This document shows, piece by piece, positions 47,027-58,647 of a DNA stretch of 64,000 nucleotides. The stretch is taken from positions 8,887,013 to 8,951,012 of the forward strand of contig CM073324.1 of the NCBI GenBank assembly GCA_037043015.1, in the 5' to 3' direction. Both the position numbers and the translations under genes were made by a program. The stretch's first letter is position 1, and every line of letters starts with the position of its first letter. A model generated the notes under the pieces. That model saw nothing but the letters and a program-made list of their open reading frames with translations, was not told where the DNA came from and made no database searches. This stretch comes from Bryum argenteum (taxonomy: Eukaryota > Streptophyta > Bryopsida > Bryales > Bryaceae).

Positions 47027-48637
47027 GACTTTTCTGGATAACTCCGGGGTGCCAATTGAATTCAAGTCATCAACATATATAGCAAGGATGACAAATTCAG
47101 TGGCTTCTTTAAGCACAAAGACACAAGGCAAGGCAGGGTGATTTGAAAAACCATGAGCCATAAGGTAGGTTTTGAGATGGTGATACCATGCTCTTCCTGC
47201 CTGCTTAAGTCCGTATAAGGCTTTCCGGATACGCAATCCAGAGAATTTTCCAGCTGGAGGTGGGCGTGAAGGAGGCAAAAAGTTTGGGGGAGGTTTTATG
47301 TACAGCTCGGTATCTAAGTTTCCGTATAGATACGCTGTTACTACATCCATTAGTCTGGTTTCTAGTGCATCCTGAGTTGCCAAGCTAAGCAAGTAGCGAA
47401 AGGATGTACTATCCATCACGGGAGAGTATGTTTGTTCAAAATCTATCCCGGATTTCTGAGCATATCCCTGGGCTACAAGGCGAATTTTATAGCGTAGGAT
47501 TTTTCCTTGTTCATCTCTTTTTCTAGTAAACACAATTTTGTGTCCAATAGGCGGTGAGCTAAGATTGTGGACCAATTCTCCAAAAACTTCGCGTTTGCGT
47601 AACGAGTTATATTTTGCTTGTAAAGCTTCATGCCACTGAGGCCAATCTACTTGTTTCTTTGCCTGTTCTAGAGTTTGGGGATCAAAATCAATGTTGGATA
47701 AACTAGACACAAAAGCTTCGGAATCGTCCCATGATGGGCTGTCGACCTCGAAAGACTGGTCAGCTAGGAGAGTGGTTCGGACTTTGCGTTTCTTACTTGG
47801 AATTGCTACCGGAACGGGGTTCCCTGAGCCTGATAATGGACTGCGTATGATTCTGGGACCGGAGTGGAATCCGTCCGGAATCTTTTCGGCTAGCTGCTGA
47901 AGATTGAGGAGTTTCTGGCATTCACTATCTGTGAGTGAGGTTCTAGGATCTGGATTGAGAGTAAGGGTTTGTGAATCACGAAAGTTTAGTGTAACAGCAG
48001 GTTTGTTGAGGCTGTGAGTTTCGGGGAAGCGAGATTCTACGAACTTGCAATTCTGAAATCTAGCTTTGTATACATCGTCCTGGTTGGGAAGTTTATATCG
48101 TATAATACTCGGCAAGTCGAATCCTAAGTACACACCTTTGACTCGATGAGGTTCCATAGTCTTTTGTTTTGGTTCCGAGACTGGTACCCAGACCTCGCAA
48201 CCAAACGTTATGAGGTGAGCTATGTGAGGTGTTCTTCCTGATGCTATTTCTAACGGGGTTTGAGTATGTAGAAGAGCCGGTCTCAGTTTTAGGAGAGTTG
48301 CAGCATGTAGCACCGCATGTCCCCAAAACTGGGAGGGGAGGTTGGCGTGAAATAGCAATGGTCGAACTATCAACTGAATTTTCTTTATTAGAGCTTCTGC
48401 AAGGCCATTCTGTACATGCTCATATGGCACAGAATAGGAAAGCTCGATTCCTGAAGCTACACAAAAATCCTCAAATGCATGGGATTTGAATTCTGAAACG
48501 TTGTCGATTCTAAGATGACATATAGGGAATTCTGGGTAGTGGTTTTTGTATCTAATGAGCATGGCTAAGGTTTTGGGGAATACCATGTTTCGGGTAGTGA
48601 GAAGTGATACTTCCGTATGTCTCCCCGACGCATCAGC
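47027..48637 (-). pseudogene. Copia integrase C-terminus and reverse transcriptase
   Basis: A continuous frame contains integrase core pieces (HLRIDNVSEFKSHAFEDFC, GIELSYSVPYEHVQNGLAEA, LPSQFWGHAVLHAATLL) and then reverse transcriptase (VDWPQWHEALQAKYNSLRK, YKIRLVAQGYAQKSGIDFEQ, DVVTAYLYGNLDTELYIKPP, RKALYGLKQAGRAWY, VILAIYVDDL). No stop or frameshift is seen inside this piece. It ends at the gypsy insertion on one side and at the unknown element's CATCAGC(T) duplication on the other. Confidence 0.9.
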
Positions 48638-51600
48638 TGTCAAACTCCTATTTCTTTAGTTTTCTGCATTTAGCTTAAAAATTTTGAATTTTTGTGAGCA
48701 TTAGGAATAAAAGGGAACTTTTCTTTTGGTTTTCTTAGTTTAGAAAGAGTAGGAATGAATAAATTTGGTTAGCCCGGGTTAAAGTGATTTCAGAGGTTAC
48801 CGGCTGGGAAGGTCAGTCCGTATACGGTAACCCTGGGTAGCCGGTGTCCTGGCCGGGCGCGGGTTGGGGATGATTGGCGGCGGCCCTACCCGGGCCTGTC
48901 AGGCCCTTCAAGCCGTAACCCTTGCGTCGCCTTCTTCTCTCCCCCCTCGCGCTGTTGCTTGCCCCGCGTTTTGTCGTGTTGCATCCGGAGTCGTTGTCTT
49001 CTAGCGAGCGCGGAGTGTGGTGTCGGTAGGCTAGGAGATTGCGCCCCAGGGGAGTGTACCCGCGTCAAGGGGAAGTGCGTGAGCTGCCCAACAGTTAGGT
49101 TGGAAGTGCGGAGAGCGGGAGCTATGGCGCCAAAGGAGAAAGCGGCTAAGGGCAAAGCTCGGAAGGAGAAGCCCTTGCCCGAAGTCATCCAGGAGAGAGG
49201 AGTACACCCGGAGATCCCCGTCAATGCGGAGTACCGCAGGCAGCTGAAGGAAGACCTAAAGCGGATGGACTGCTACGAGTTCTACAATCGGCCCTGGAAC
49301 TTGCAGAGGCCCGCGTTGTTGAAGGAGGTCCAGACAGGGGAGCGCATCGCCAAGTTCAAGGAGGACATGGTGCGGGGGCAGCCTGAAGTCTGGGAGAGGG
49401 GACTTTGGAAGTTCACCTACAACCTTGTAGAATCCGAGGTGGGATATATCACGGTGCGGGGAGACGAGGAAGTGCAGCGGAGCTTCTTCCATCCTGCACA
49501 CGAGCATGACGGATTCAGGGTGGAGCATTGCCTCGACCCCAGACTCAAGAGGGTGCTGCAGTTCCTCCTGCCCATACTCACCCCGGACAGACCTTCGAGT
49601 GTTGCAAACAAACTCGCCAAGGCTATCCTGGAAGCATACGAGGAGAGGCAGGTAATTGGACGGCACATCATCCTGGAGGATGTAGTAATCCGGGCAGTGA
49701 CCAGGATAAACAATGGCAAGGGTTGCCCATTGACGCCATTCCTCTTCCACCTCTACGACGCATACAACTGCCTGGATGATGATGAGGCTGCGCAGTACGC
49801 CAAGGCTCTGGAGAAGAGGCGAACCATGTTCCCAGGAGAGTTTCCCCCGGTGGAAGGAGCAGGACAAGCCGGGACGTCAGGACAGGCTGAGCCAGCAGGA
49901 TCAGGGGATACCAGCGGAGCTGCAGCAGATGAAGGGGTAGCGGTAACTCCACCCCGGGCCCCCACAACAGCCCCACCATGAGTACAACAAGAGACTTCGA
50001 CAGGGGAGTACAACCCCTTCTCCCCCATCAGTCCAGTCCAGGAGAGTGGCTCAGGAGAGGAGGAGTCGCCAGCCGTCAGCACCAGGGCAATGCGCCGCAG
50101 CACCAGGCAACAACGTATGCAGACATCTCAACCAGCATCCCGAGGTCCCATTCAGCTGGATGACTTGGAGGACGAAAACCCTGTGCGGCAATCAATGTCT
50201 CCAGGAGAAGGACCTCCTCACGCTCCAGACCAGGAGAAGGAGCCAGTGGATTCGCTGGAAGGAGAGCCCCAGCCGAGAAAGAAGATAAAGACCACCCCGG
50301 AGGTGCATCCGGAGTTGCCAGCAAGCCTATGGATGGGATCCCCTTCGGCCAAGCTGAGGAAGCCTTCGAAGAGAAGGAAGGTCACCTTCGCATCGGACAG
50401 GGGAGTAGGAGAGACTCAGCCTCCAAAGAAGATGGCACCCCTGGCCAAGGGGAAGGTGAAGAGGAGCATCCCGAAGAGGGGGTACGCAGGTCCAGGACAA
50501 GAGAGGGTGCCCAGGGAAGAGACAACTGAGGAGAGCAGCGGGTCCGAACCCGAGCCCATGAACATACCCCGGAAACCTGCAGGACCCTCATCTAACGCAG
50601 GAGAGTCCAGCATACCTGCTCCCAGGAAGGAGACTGTCCTGGAGAAAAGGAGAGGAGCCATCCCCGATGCACCCACTCCCCTGTTCAAGATAACAGAGGA
50701 GAGTCCCCTGAATCCTATCAAGGAAACCGTGCAGATGTGTATGGAGGAGCACAAGGTGATGTATCAGTCGCTCAAGGAAGTAGGGGGAGTCCTGAAGACG
50801 AATGCAGTGGAGCGTTACCCCGAGCTGGTTAAAGCTATGCAGGAGCAGCGAGATGCACTCAACAAGGAGGTGAAGGAGTTGCGAGATCAGGCTATGGACT
50901 TCTCCATCAACATCCTGACCCATGATAAGGAGATCGAGAAGTTGAAGAAGTATGTCTCGACTCAGAATGGGTGGGCGTGGGCTAACCTCTTCGCCTTGCA
51001 GAAGACTCTGCTCACGCCGGGGGAAGCTCAGGCCAAGGCGCGTTTGTTTGACGCGCACCTGCAGGGTGATGGTGCAGATGCCGCTGTACGCATGGCCTCC
51101 TTCCTGAAGAAGCATACAGCGCGGATAGAAGGTGCTCTGGAGGAGATGCGGATCCTCCTCAAAGATATGTATGAGCGGTTCCCAGGAGAGGCAGCAGCAG
51201 CCGAGGTCGCAGCAGCAGAAGCGGAGGCAACCTGGGGTGTTACAGCGCGAACAGGGGAAACGGGAGGACCAGGTGAGACTCCTTCGATGTCTACCCCATT
51301 AGCCGCAGCTGGTCCAGGGGAGCACATGGTGAAAGAAGCCCAATCCGATGTTGGGGTGGCATGGGAGGAGGAATATGATCCAGGGGTAATGGATGAGGCC
51401 CAGCTAGTATCCGGGGTAGTGACGGAGGTTCCCCCGGAAGCGCCAGGGGCAATGGATGTTGTCCCATCCAATCTTGCAGGAGCGCAAGAAGTACAACCAG
51501 CGGGAGTGCCAGCCACCGAAGCTCAATCCGAATCCAGGGTAGAAGAAGAGGTTCTCCCTGCACGGAGAGAGGCAAGAGCGGATCCACCCGGGCAGGAAGT

Positions 51601-53463
51601 AGGAGGGGCACCCTCACCGATGGAGGAAGAGATAGCTGGTGTCCCACATACACTGGGGACAGAGGAGCACGTCAAACCAGGGGAAAGTGTCCCCTTGGTA
51701 ATCCCATCCGAGTCGACAGTAAAGGAGCAAGCTCCCCCGGAAGAGGAAGCCATTGCGATTACTCCATTCGGGTTGGGAGTAGTGGGGGAGGTGCCACTCA
51801 CAGAGGAGGTCATCAAGGAGATCCAGCCCGAGCCGGAGTTACCATCAGACGAGGTACTGGTGGCTGATGAGCCAGGGCAGCAGGATGGTACTCCAGGAGA
51901 GGAGGTCGTCGCAGAAGGGGGAGTCACTCCAGAAGAACCGATGGGCCCACTCACTGAAGAGCCTGCCCCGGACACCACCGACCCACCTCTAAGCGAAGCT
52001 GAGCCAGGGTTAATGATGATACCCGAGACCCCCGTAGTGGTTCCCGAGGAAGTCATCCTAGATGAGGTAGATGCCCTCTCCGGGGGGACGGAACCATTGG
52101 ATGTGGAACTTGAGGCAGTCACATCCAGGGGAGGACCAGGACTCAAGGAAGGCACGGGTGGCAATCCGGAGGAGCGAGGAGAACCGGAGGTGACCAGCAT
52201 CCTTGTCCGAGGGGACCAGGGGAGCGAAGACAGGGGAGCGGCCAAGCGGGCAGCATCTACCCTAGTTAGGTTTGAGGGGCAATCTCTCATCAAGTTGACC
52301 AGAGCTAAATCCATTTAGCCTTAGGATTAGGATATAGGCAATTAGTAGTAGAAAGATAGAGGTGTGTTCACACTGTACTGGACTTGTAGTAGTTTTTGCG
52401 TGTTTGACTGATAGGCGGTGTAGGAGAGGCCACGTGGGCTTTATCCTGTCCGGGTATCCCGTGATCCACTTAAAGCGGATCTGGAGCTTGGAACCCGGAG
52501 TAGTCGTAGAGATACTTAGCCAAGGAATGTTCTCATTCTTTGGGTCTCTTTACGTATCATCATCATTTCGGAGTATCTAGGGTTGCGGCCGCCTTTTCAA
52601 GTCTAAACCGTGTCCCTTGATGTTTTGTGTGTGTGTGATGGTGTAATTGAGTCCGTTGCATTGTTTGCTTGAAGATCTGGAGTGAAGGATAGGGTAGGTG
52701 AGATCTGTACTAGTGTCCAGGGTAAGGAGTCTTGGCAGTTAGGCACCATTACGAGTCAGTACCTTAGGTGAACAGTGGTTCCCTAATATTCCCCGGGGAC
52801 AGTGGTCTAGCGCGGGAAAATTGGTCACTGTTGCGGAGAGTGGGTCTTAGTCCTCCTACTACCCTGGATCTGTATCCGAAGTTGTCCCTTCTATCTTCCA
52901 ACCTGGTTCAGGGGTTTAACGTGTAAGTAGCCATACCAACAGGGGAACATTGGCACCCTTATAGTGACCTGGACCAGGATTAACAACCCTGGTACTGAAG
53001 GGGGCCGGGTCTAACCCTGGGCGAAGTTGAACTAAGAGAAAGGAACATTGTTGCGTTGTGGGTTTGTGTGTTGGGTTGAGTAGTGAGAGATCCGAGGAGA
53101 GAGGAAGTCAAGTGCCCTAAGTCCAGCACTTTAAACTAAGGGAGAACCCTCTGATGGACAAACTGAGGTAAAACTAAACCGGCTTGGAAGTATACTGGTG
53201 GACCAGGGTAGAAGGAGTCAAACTCCCCTGGAAGGAAACAAGGACAGGAGAAGCAGAATTGTTAACAAGGAGATCGGTACTATCCTGGTCGAAGGAGAAG
53301 CAAGACAGGGCAGTGATAGAAGCACTGTCCTGAGGAGGTTATCCTAGTCACTTTGGAGCTCAGTGAATCCTCGCGGATCGATTAATCCAGATATCACCTC
53401 TGAGGGTGTTCTTAACACTTAAAAGAATACTAAAGGGGAATATCGCTAACACGAATTACGACA
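48638..53463 (+). mobile_element. Unclassified 4.8-kb element nested in copia integrase
   Basis: Its boundaries come from the split copia integrase. Copia sequence stops at CATCAGCT (48631-48638) and resumes at CATCAGCT (53462-53469), so a target duplication of 5-8 bp is present. If the duplication is TCAGC, the element starts TGTC and ends GACA. I see neither LTRs nor TIRs beyond those few bases, no poly(A) end and no pol genes. It is GC-richer than its surroundings and carries one long plus-strand reading frame (49124-52318) and a noncoding 3' part of about 1.1 kb. It could be a non-autonomous LTR-type derivative that lost an LTR, a hAT-like derivative (8-bp duplication) or something else. 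Confidence 0.7.
49124..52318 (+). pseudogene. Long frame of 1,065 codons with one internal TGA; possible plant-transposon protein
   Basis: From the first ATG (49124) a single frame runs to the TAG at 52316-52318, broken only by a TGA at 49979-49981. The 36 codons after it are open and lead directly into the second part. Part one (285 aa) has a basic start (APKEKAAKGKARKEK) and a folded-looking region with MDCYEFYNRPWNLQRPALL, VLQFLLPILTPDRPSSVANK and LEAYEERQVIGRHIILEDVV. The latter weakly recalls the 'putative plant transposon protein' domain of gypsy-linked accessory frames. Part two begins with KR-rich motifs, has a coiled-coil stretch (about 50810-50960: ALNKEVKELRDQAMDF, DKEIEKLKKYV) and ends in about 400 residues of P/E/G/V-rich disordered repeats. 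Function is unknown. The TGA may be a mutation or may be read through. Confidence 0.6.
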
Positions 53464-53468
53464 TCAGC

Positions 53469-55232
53469 TAACACAAAGAAGTATTTGAACTGACCTGATT
53501 CAGGGTAGATGGGGCCGCACCAATCGCCTTGGAGGCGAAAGAGGGGTGTTGGCATCTCGTTCGGAAGCTTCCACTTTGCAAGCTGCCAAATAAGCTTGCC
53601 TTGGGCGCATGCCTGACACTCCAAGGTGTGCTCCGCGTCTCGGGTGCTCAACTCGTGGCCGCTTAGAATTGGTATCATCCTCCTCATCATCGTTGTGCCG
53701 GGATGTCCCAATCGATGGTGCCAGAGATCCGCCCTTCTGACTGTCGTGAGGAAGGAGGCCTGTCCATTGCCCTTGGGAGTGCTAGGACTCGAGTTGCAAG
53801 GAGTTGGAACTCCTCCTCGGATTGGGAGCTCATAAAGACCGCTAGCACCCGCTCGTGCTGTGGCCAACAGACTATGCCCGCTTTGCAATTCCAACACTTC
53901 TCCTCCCTTCCCATGGGCTGTGGAGATGTGAATATTACTGGCCTTTAGGTCCCTGTAGCTGATCAGGCTACGGGGGGCGCCGGGAGCATACATTGCTCGT
54001 TCACAGATGAGGGGGGCTCCCCCGGGTAACACTATGTGTGCCCGGCCCTCACGAAAGCGGAAACTTTGTTTCCCTGCGATTGTGATTAGATCACAAGTTT
54101 GCCAAGGCTCATTCTGAGTTTTGAACTCGAAGAATGCTTGGTCTTGGAGTATGGTGTGAGTGGAGGCACTATCGAGTAAGGCAATGTTGGCCTTATCGGT
54201 AGTGGATCCGCAACCCACCATGTAGTTCTCTGGATCAAGGTCCGATAAAGAGGGGGCATCTAACGTGTGAGCCTCTCTTTTCAAACCTTTGAGTGCCTGA
54301 AGCTCCTTGTACATATTTACAATGTATTCGGATGCTATGCACTCCCGGGTGTAATGCCCGGGTCTACCACATTTGTGGCAGTTCCCCTTGACTTGACCTG
54401 CAGGAGGATTGCTTGAGGTTCCAGATTTCTGACCTGGTAAATAGCGCTTGTTCTTGTAAGGCTTGCTCCAATGATTTTTCGGCTTCACAGAACCGCCTTT
54501 CGGGGGTCGCGTGGGTGCTTCGGAAGTGTGAGCTTCGCGTCCCGAATTGCTGGCTTTTGATGCCGAGGTTGGTGTTGTTGTAGTTCTGGTGGTAGCTGAT
54601 GTCTTCTCAGTAGAGTGAATTTCACGAGCCGGTCGTTTCTCTGCATTTTGGAGGAGAAGTTGTTGTTGTTGTTCTCCAACCTACAGATACTTCATAAGCT
54701 CTGAGTAACGTGTGAATTTCATGTTTCGGTATTGCTGAGATAAAATAGCACATGCGGGAGGAAAAGAGTTTAGCGTCTTATTGATCAGCTCGGCGTCCGT
54801 GATCGTGATGCCGCAAAGCTTGAGCTGGGCAGTGATGCGGTGAAGCTCAGAGTCGTATGTCGAGAAGTTCGGAAAGTCGAGAACTCGCAGTGCACTCCAA
54901 TCGGCCTGAGCACGCGGGAGAAAAATTGTTTCTTCATGTTTAAAACGCGCTTTGAGGTCCGCCCAGAGTCTGGCGGGGTTTTCTTCGGCGATATACTGCA
55001 TGCGGAGCGCTGGCGCCATGTGCCTGCGCATGATCATCATTGCTTGCCAACAATGCGGTGTCGGTATTTCTTCTTGTGGGTGCAGGTTCAACGCCGGGTC
55101 GATCTCATCTGCAGCCAGGGTCGCGCGTATGTTGAAGTTCCAATCGGTGTAGTTTGTGCCATCTTCCTCCAACTGATCGAAAATCAACGGTGCGGTGCGT
55201 CACTCCTTCATCGGTTTCGCAATCGACGACAT
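53469..55232 (-). pseudogene. Copia gag, protease and N-terminal integrase
   Basis: The frame runs from an ATG at 55232 to the unknown element's insertion site. Gag shows EEDGTNYTDWNFNIRATLAA and NPARLWADLKARFKHEETIF. The zinc knuckle is CHKCGRPGHYTREC, the protease core IALLDSASTHTIL, and GAG-pre-integrase/HHCC is DLWHHRLGHPGTTMM with CQACAQGK. Two stops lie in the otherwise continuous frame: TGA at 55200-55202 and TAG at 54681-54683. Confidence 0.88.
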
Positions 55233-55958
55233 CACCGTTGTTTAATGTTGTTTGACCTGAAAATGAGAGGGGAGAAGGAGGAACACGTGGAGCTAGGCTG
55301 CAAACTTATTGGGTCTTCACTTAATGAAGGTAAGAGAAGCAACTGATCAACTGGTGAACTAGTGACCTTCTATCCAGGTGAGAGCAGCACAGGTCCAGAC
55401 TCGAAATGCAAGGAGGGGATGTCGGAGCAGTAAAGATGCTGGTTGGTAGTCTGGGATTCCTTACCCGCGCTCCGTCGAAACGTTTCTTCCGGACACCAAA
55501 ATCCCCTCAGGAGTAGGTCGTCACCCGAATGCTCACATCACCGTTGCAGGAGAGTCTGTACTGGAACTGAACTTGAGGACGGGAAAGTAGTAAAGAGGCT
55601 GGCAGCAGAAAAAATGCTGGCTTTTTTCGGATGGGTCGGTACTGAACCGGAAATGCGGTTTCAAATGCTGACTAGCATCGACAAAGCATCGACACCAGAC
55701 ACAGGATGAATACCAAGGCAGAACTGTAGCACGCGTGGTAGCTGTAAAATTAACGATGAACTCCAACAAATGCTTCAGCTTCTAGGCGCTCATGCGTCTC
55801 TCTTCCGGCTCAGGTTCTGGTCGCTCGGACTTCTATCTACTCGTTCGGCCGCTGTCTCTCACGGTTTGTACTCCCTGCTTTTACGATTGATCAACGATTG
55901 ATCAAAGATTGAAAAGGGAGAGAGAAAAATAAAGTAGTGCGCAAAAGTGCTGATAACG

Positions 55959-56140
55959 TGTTACGAGTGTGAAGAAAGCATAAGCAATTGTTTGACAAGA
56001 AGGGGGAGTGGCTTCGTGAAGAGCCGCTTTATCAGAGAGGGAGGGGAACATTTTGGTAGGCGGCACTAGCCGCCATAATCCTCGGAGGATCTACATCCTC
56101 GGATGAATGTGCTTATTCAGCTCATCCAACTCTCTTAACA
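55959..56140 (-). repeat. 5' LTR of the copia element
   Basis: It starts with TGTTACGAGTGTGAAG in plus orientation and ends with CTCTTAACA, followed by the CTCTA duplication. It is 182 bp, 3 bp longer than its partner (a CCG insertion). Confidence 0.92.
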
Positions 56141-56293
56141 CTCTACAATTCTCATCTTAGGGCGCACTCACATGTGAGACCCGACTCCATAATTTCACTG
56201 TAGCTACCCATATTTTTTGAAGGGTCACTTTTCAGGGTGAACATTACGGGTCACTTCCCATGTTCATTCATGATTAATTGAAATAGCAAGTTG

Positions 56294-58586
56294 AGTGTGT
56301 TCTTTTGTCATATTCCCTGACAATTTAATCTTAGCATGGGCCCATTCCATTATCCCATGGTTCCCATAGCCCCCAAAGTACATTTTCTTTTGTCTTCTTC
56401 TTTCTAGATCTAGATTCAATTTTTTTCTTTCCCTACAACATCTCCACTCAATAAATGAGCATGGACGAGTGACCTTAACTCCTTTTTGGAGCTTTGTTGG
56501 AGCCAGTATTGTTGGAGCATTATTTGTTGGAGCATTATTTAGCCTTGCTTGGAAGATTACCCAAGTGTAAGCACTTGATCTCAGATCTTGCCTTCTTATC
56601 TTTTGCTTGAGATCAAGCTTGTCTGGAAGATTATTCAAGCATGAGTAGATTGTTAGTTTCCTCATGACACTTTTGCTGAAGGAGTACACAAAAAGCATGT
56701 TGTTTTTATCAAGATCCAGCAAAACATCAGATTGTCGGATGCTTTTTCTCCCAATTGAGTGGCTCAGATAATTTCTACTCAAATTGAAACATCCACTTCC
56801 CTCAATCTAAACTGAAACTCCAAATGATGCACAAATCTGCAATTTGATATTTACGAGCATTGACAACGGTAACCAGAATTGGGGTACCATAAACTTTTGG
56901 ATTTCAGAATATGGTCACTGACGACAAACTTTCATGCTACTAACAGTTATTCACGAAGGTATTTGGGATTCGATTACAAGTAGCAAGCCACATTTGGCAT
57001 TGTGTTTGTGCTAATTGGAAATGAACTACAAGTCGTCAATGTCTTTTGCACTAGTACTTAGCATTCAAGTATGTTACAAGTTTGAATGCTTCATGCATTC
57101 AACCAATGCTAATGGATTTCTAATCTTTAATGATTGTCAATTGGTTTTTTATTTCAACTTGCATGGTAATGGCACTCGGTTTGAGTATTGGAAATTTATA
57201 GTGAACTTAAACTTTGGTAGTATACATGGGCAGAGTAAATAAAAGTCTATTATGCAGTGGAGTTAATGATTGGTAAGATGTGTGCATGGGCAAAGTAAAT
57301 AAAAGTCAAGAACTATGATTTATTTGGTTAACCCCTATGTGAGGATTACATTGTGATATTTTTCAATTAGATTCATTTGTGTAATTGTATTAAAATAATA
57401 ATGCTCCAACAAATAATGCTCCAACAATATTGGCTCCAACAATATTGGCTCCAACAAAGCTCTGAAAAGGAGTTAACCCCTAAAAATCCAGGAAAGCCGA
57501 TTCGGTTTTCTGAGATTTCGGGCAGCTCATTTTAAGCATTTAAACTGATATTTTTGCCTAAGATTTTTATTGGGTGCTCCACATGCAGTAATGTGTATGT
57601 GGTAAAATTTTCAAAGTCAAATTTTAATTTTATAACCTTCATCTAGAAATTTTAGGTTTCAAGTCCAAATCGGGCAGTTTAAAATATTTTTTTTTAATTT
57701 TTTTTTTTTAGAAATATGTTCATTACCAAATTTCTATTCAAATTCCAATGTGTCCGAAGTCAAAAAGTTTACCAATTTTACAAGGGCAGCCTCCAAAACT
57801 TTCAAAAACAATCTTCACAATTTCTAGTAATTTTACAATTTTTCTTTCAAAAATTGCCAAAATTCGAGATTTTGGATTTTTTCCAAGATTTTTTTCAAAA
57901 TTCACATTATCATAAATGCACCTTCTCACCGTCGAGATTTTTCTCAAACTAAATATATCATACGTGGTGCTTGTTTTACTATATGGTTGTTTTTAGACCT
58001 TCTTTCATAAAATATTTTACATTAAGGTCAAAAAGTGGAATTGGTCTCTAAAATTTTGCATGAGCATAACCAACTTGAATACCTACATGAAAAAAAATGA
58101 GGGAAAAATATTTGGAATAACAATCATCAAGTTGCCCTTGGCACCATTTAGACAATGCCTCTCACGCAGTGGCAAAAAAAAAGTGTTGGTCAAACTTTGA
58201 TTGTTATGATCTCACAAATGAAAAACATCCAACGGTTGAAATTTTGACCAGTCCTTTGTATACAAGTTAGGTACAAGATCTTACGGTTCAAAGTCTAAAA
58301 CCAGAAAAAAAAGTTTCTCCATTTCCCCATCTCCCAACGAAGGTGAAAAATGGCAGTTTTTGGTTCTGGAGGTCGAGGAAACCCCTGGATTTTTAGGGGT
58401 TAAGGTGACTCGTCCATACTCATTTATTGAGTGGAGAGGTTGTAGGGAAAGAAAAAAGTTGAATCTAGATCTAGAAAGAAGAAGACAAAAGAAAATGTAC
58501 TTTGGGGGCTATGGGAACCATGGGAACTAGTGGAATGGGCCCATGCTAAGATTAAATTGTCAGGGAATATGACAAAAGAACACACT
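56294..58586. mobile_element. Element with inverted repeats of about 250 bp (MULE-like), middle of the nest
   Basis: The left arm 56294-56540 starts AGTGTGTTCTTTTGTCATAT. It is matched in inverted orientation by 58404-58586 plus 57398-57472, once the MITE at 57477-58399 is set aside. Long TIRs without coding capacity suggest a non-autonomous Mutator-like or foldback element, but I could not find a 9-bp target duplication. The right arm has one extra copy of a unit of about 15 bp (GGAGCCAATATTGTT). Confidence 0.75.
57477..58399. mobile_element. piggyBac-like MITE, 923 bp, TTAA target site
   Basis: The perfect 16-bp inverted termini CCCCTAAAAATCCAGG (57477-57492) and CCTGGATTTTTAGGGG (58384-58399) are each flanked by TTAA (57473-57476 and 58400-58403). 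Removing the element plus one TTAA restores the inverted-repeat arm of the surrounding element, which proves the insertion. TTAA duplication and C-rich termini are typical of piggyBac. No transposase is present. Its interior resembles the repeats at 19390-20230. Confidence 0.88.
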
Positions 58587-58619
58587 AACTTTATAATACG
58601 GGTTCTATATTAATTTCAA

Positions 58620-58647
58620 GGGCTTGCCACCTTCCCTTGGCAAGCCC
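58620..58647. repeat. Perfect 10-bp-stem hairpin between TATAATACGGG repeats
   Basis: GGGCTTGCCA and TGGCAAGCCC enclose an 8-nt loop. On both sides stands the direct repeat TATAATACGGG (about 58592-58602 and 58652-58662). It lies inside the outer TIR element, outside the middle one. Confidence 0.7.

Larger units (their letters stand above)
40361..56140 (-). mobile_element. Ty1/copia retrotransposon carrying two nested insertions
   Basis: It is bounded by 179-bp and 182-bp LTRs and by a perfect 5-bp target duplication, CTCTA (40356-40360 and 56141-56145). It is on the minus strand. Removing the gypsy element (41544-47021) and the unknown element (48638-53463), each with one target duplication, leaves about 5.46 kb, a normal copia length. 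Domain order in the remainder is gag, zinc knuckle, protease, GAG-pre-integrase, integrase, reverse transcriptase, RNase H. The LTRs differ by about 4 substitutions and one 3-bp indel, so the insertion is fairly recent. Three in-frame stops (about 55200, 54681 and 41475) disable it. Beside the 5' LTR, CGTTATCAGCAC (minus strand) is a likely primer-binding site. Beside the 3' LTR, CTCGAGGAGGAG is the polypurine tract. Confidence 0.92.

Noticed and set aside
50588..52314. Minus-strand frames up to 263 codons, rich in S, P and G
   Set aside because: They are opposite the long GC-rich frame of the nested element, and low-complexity composition explains the lack of stops.
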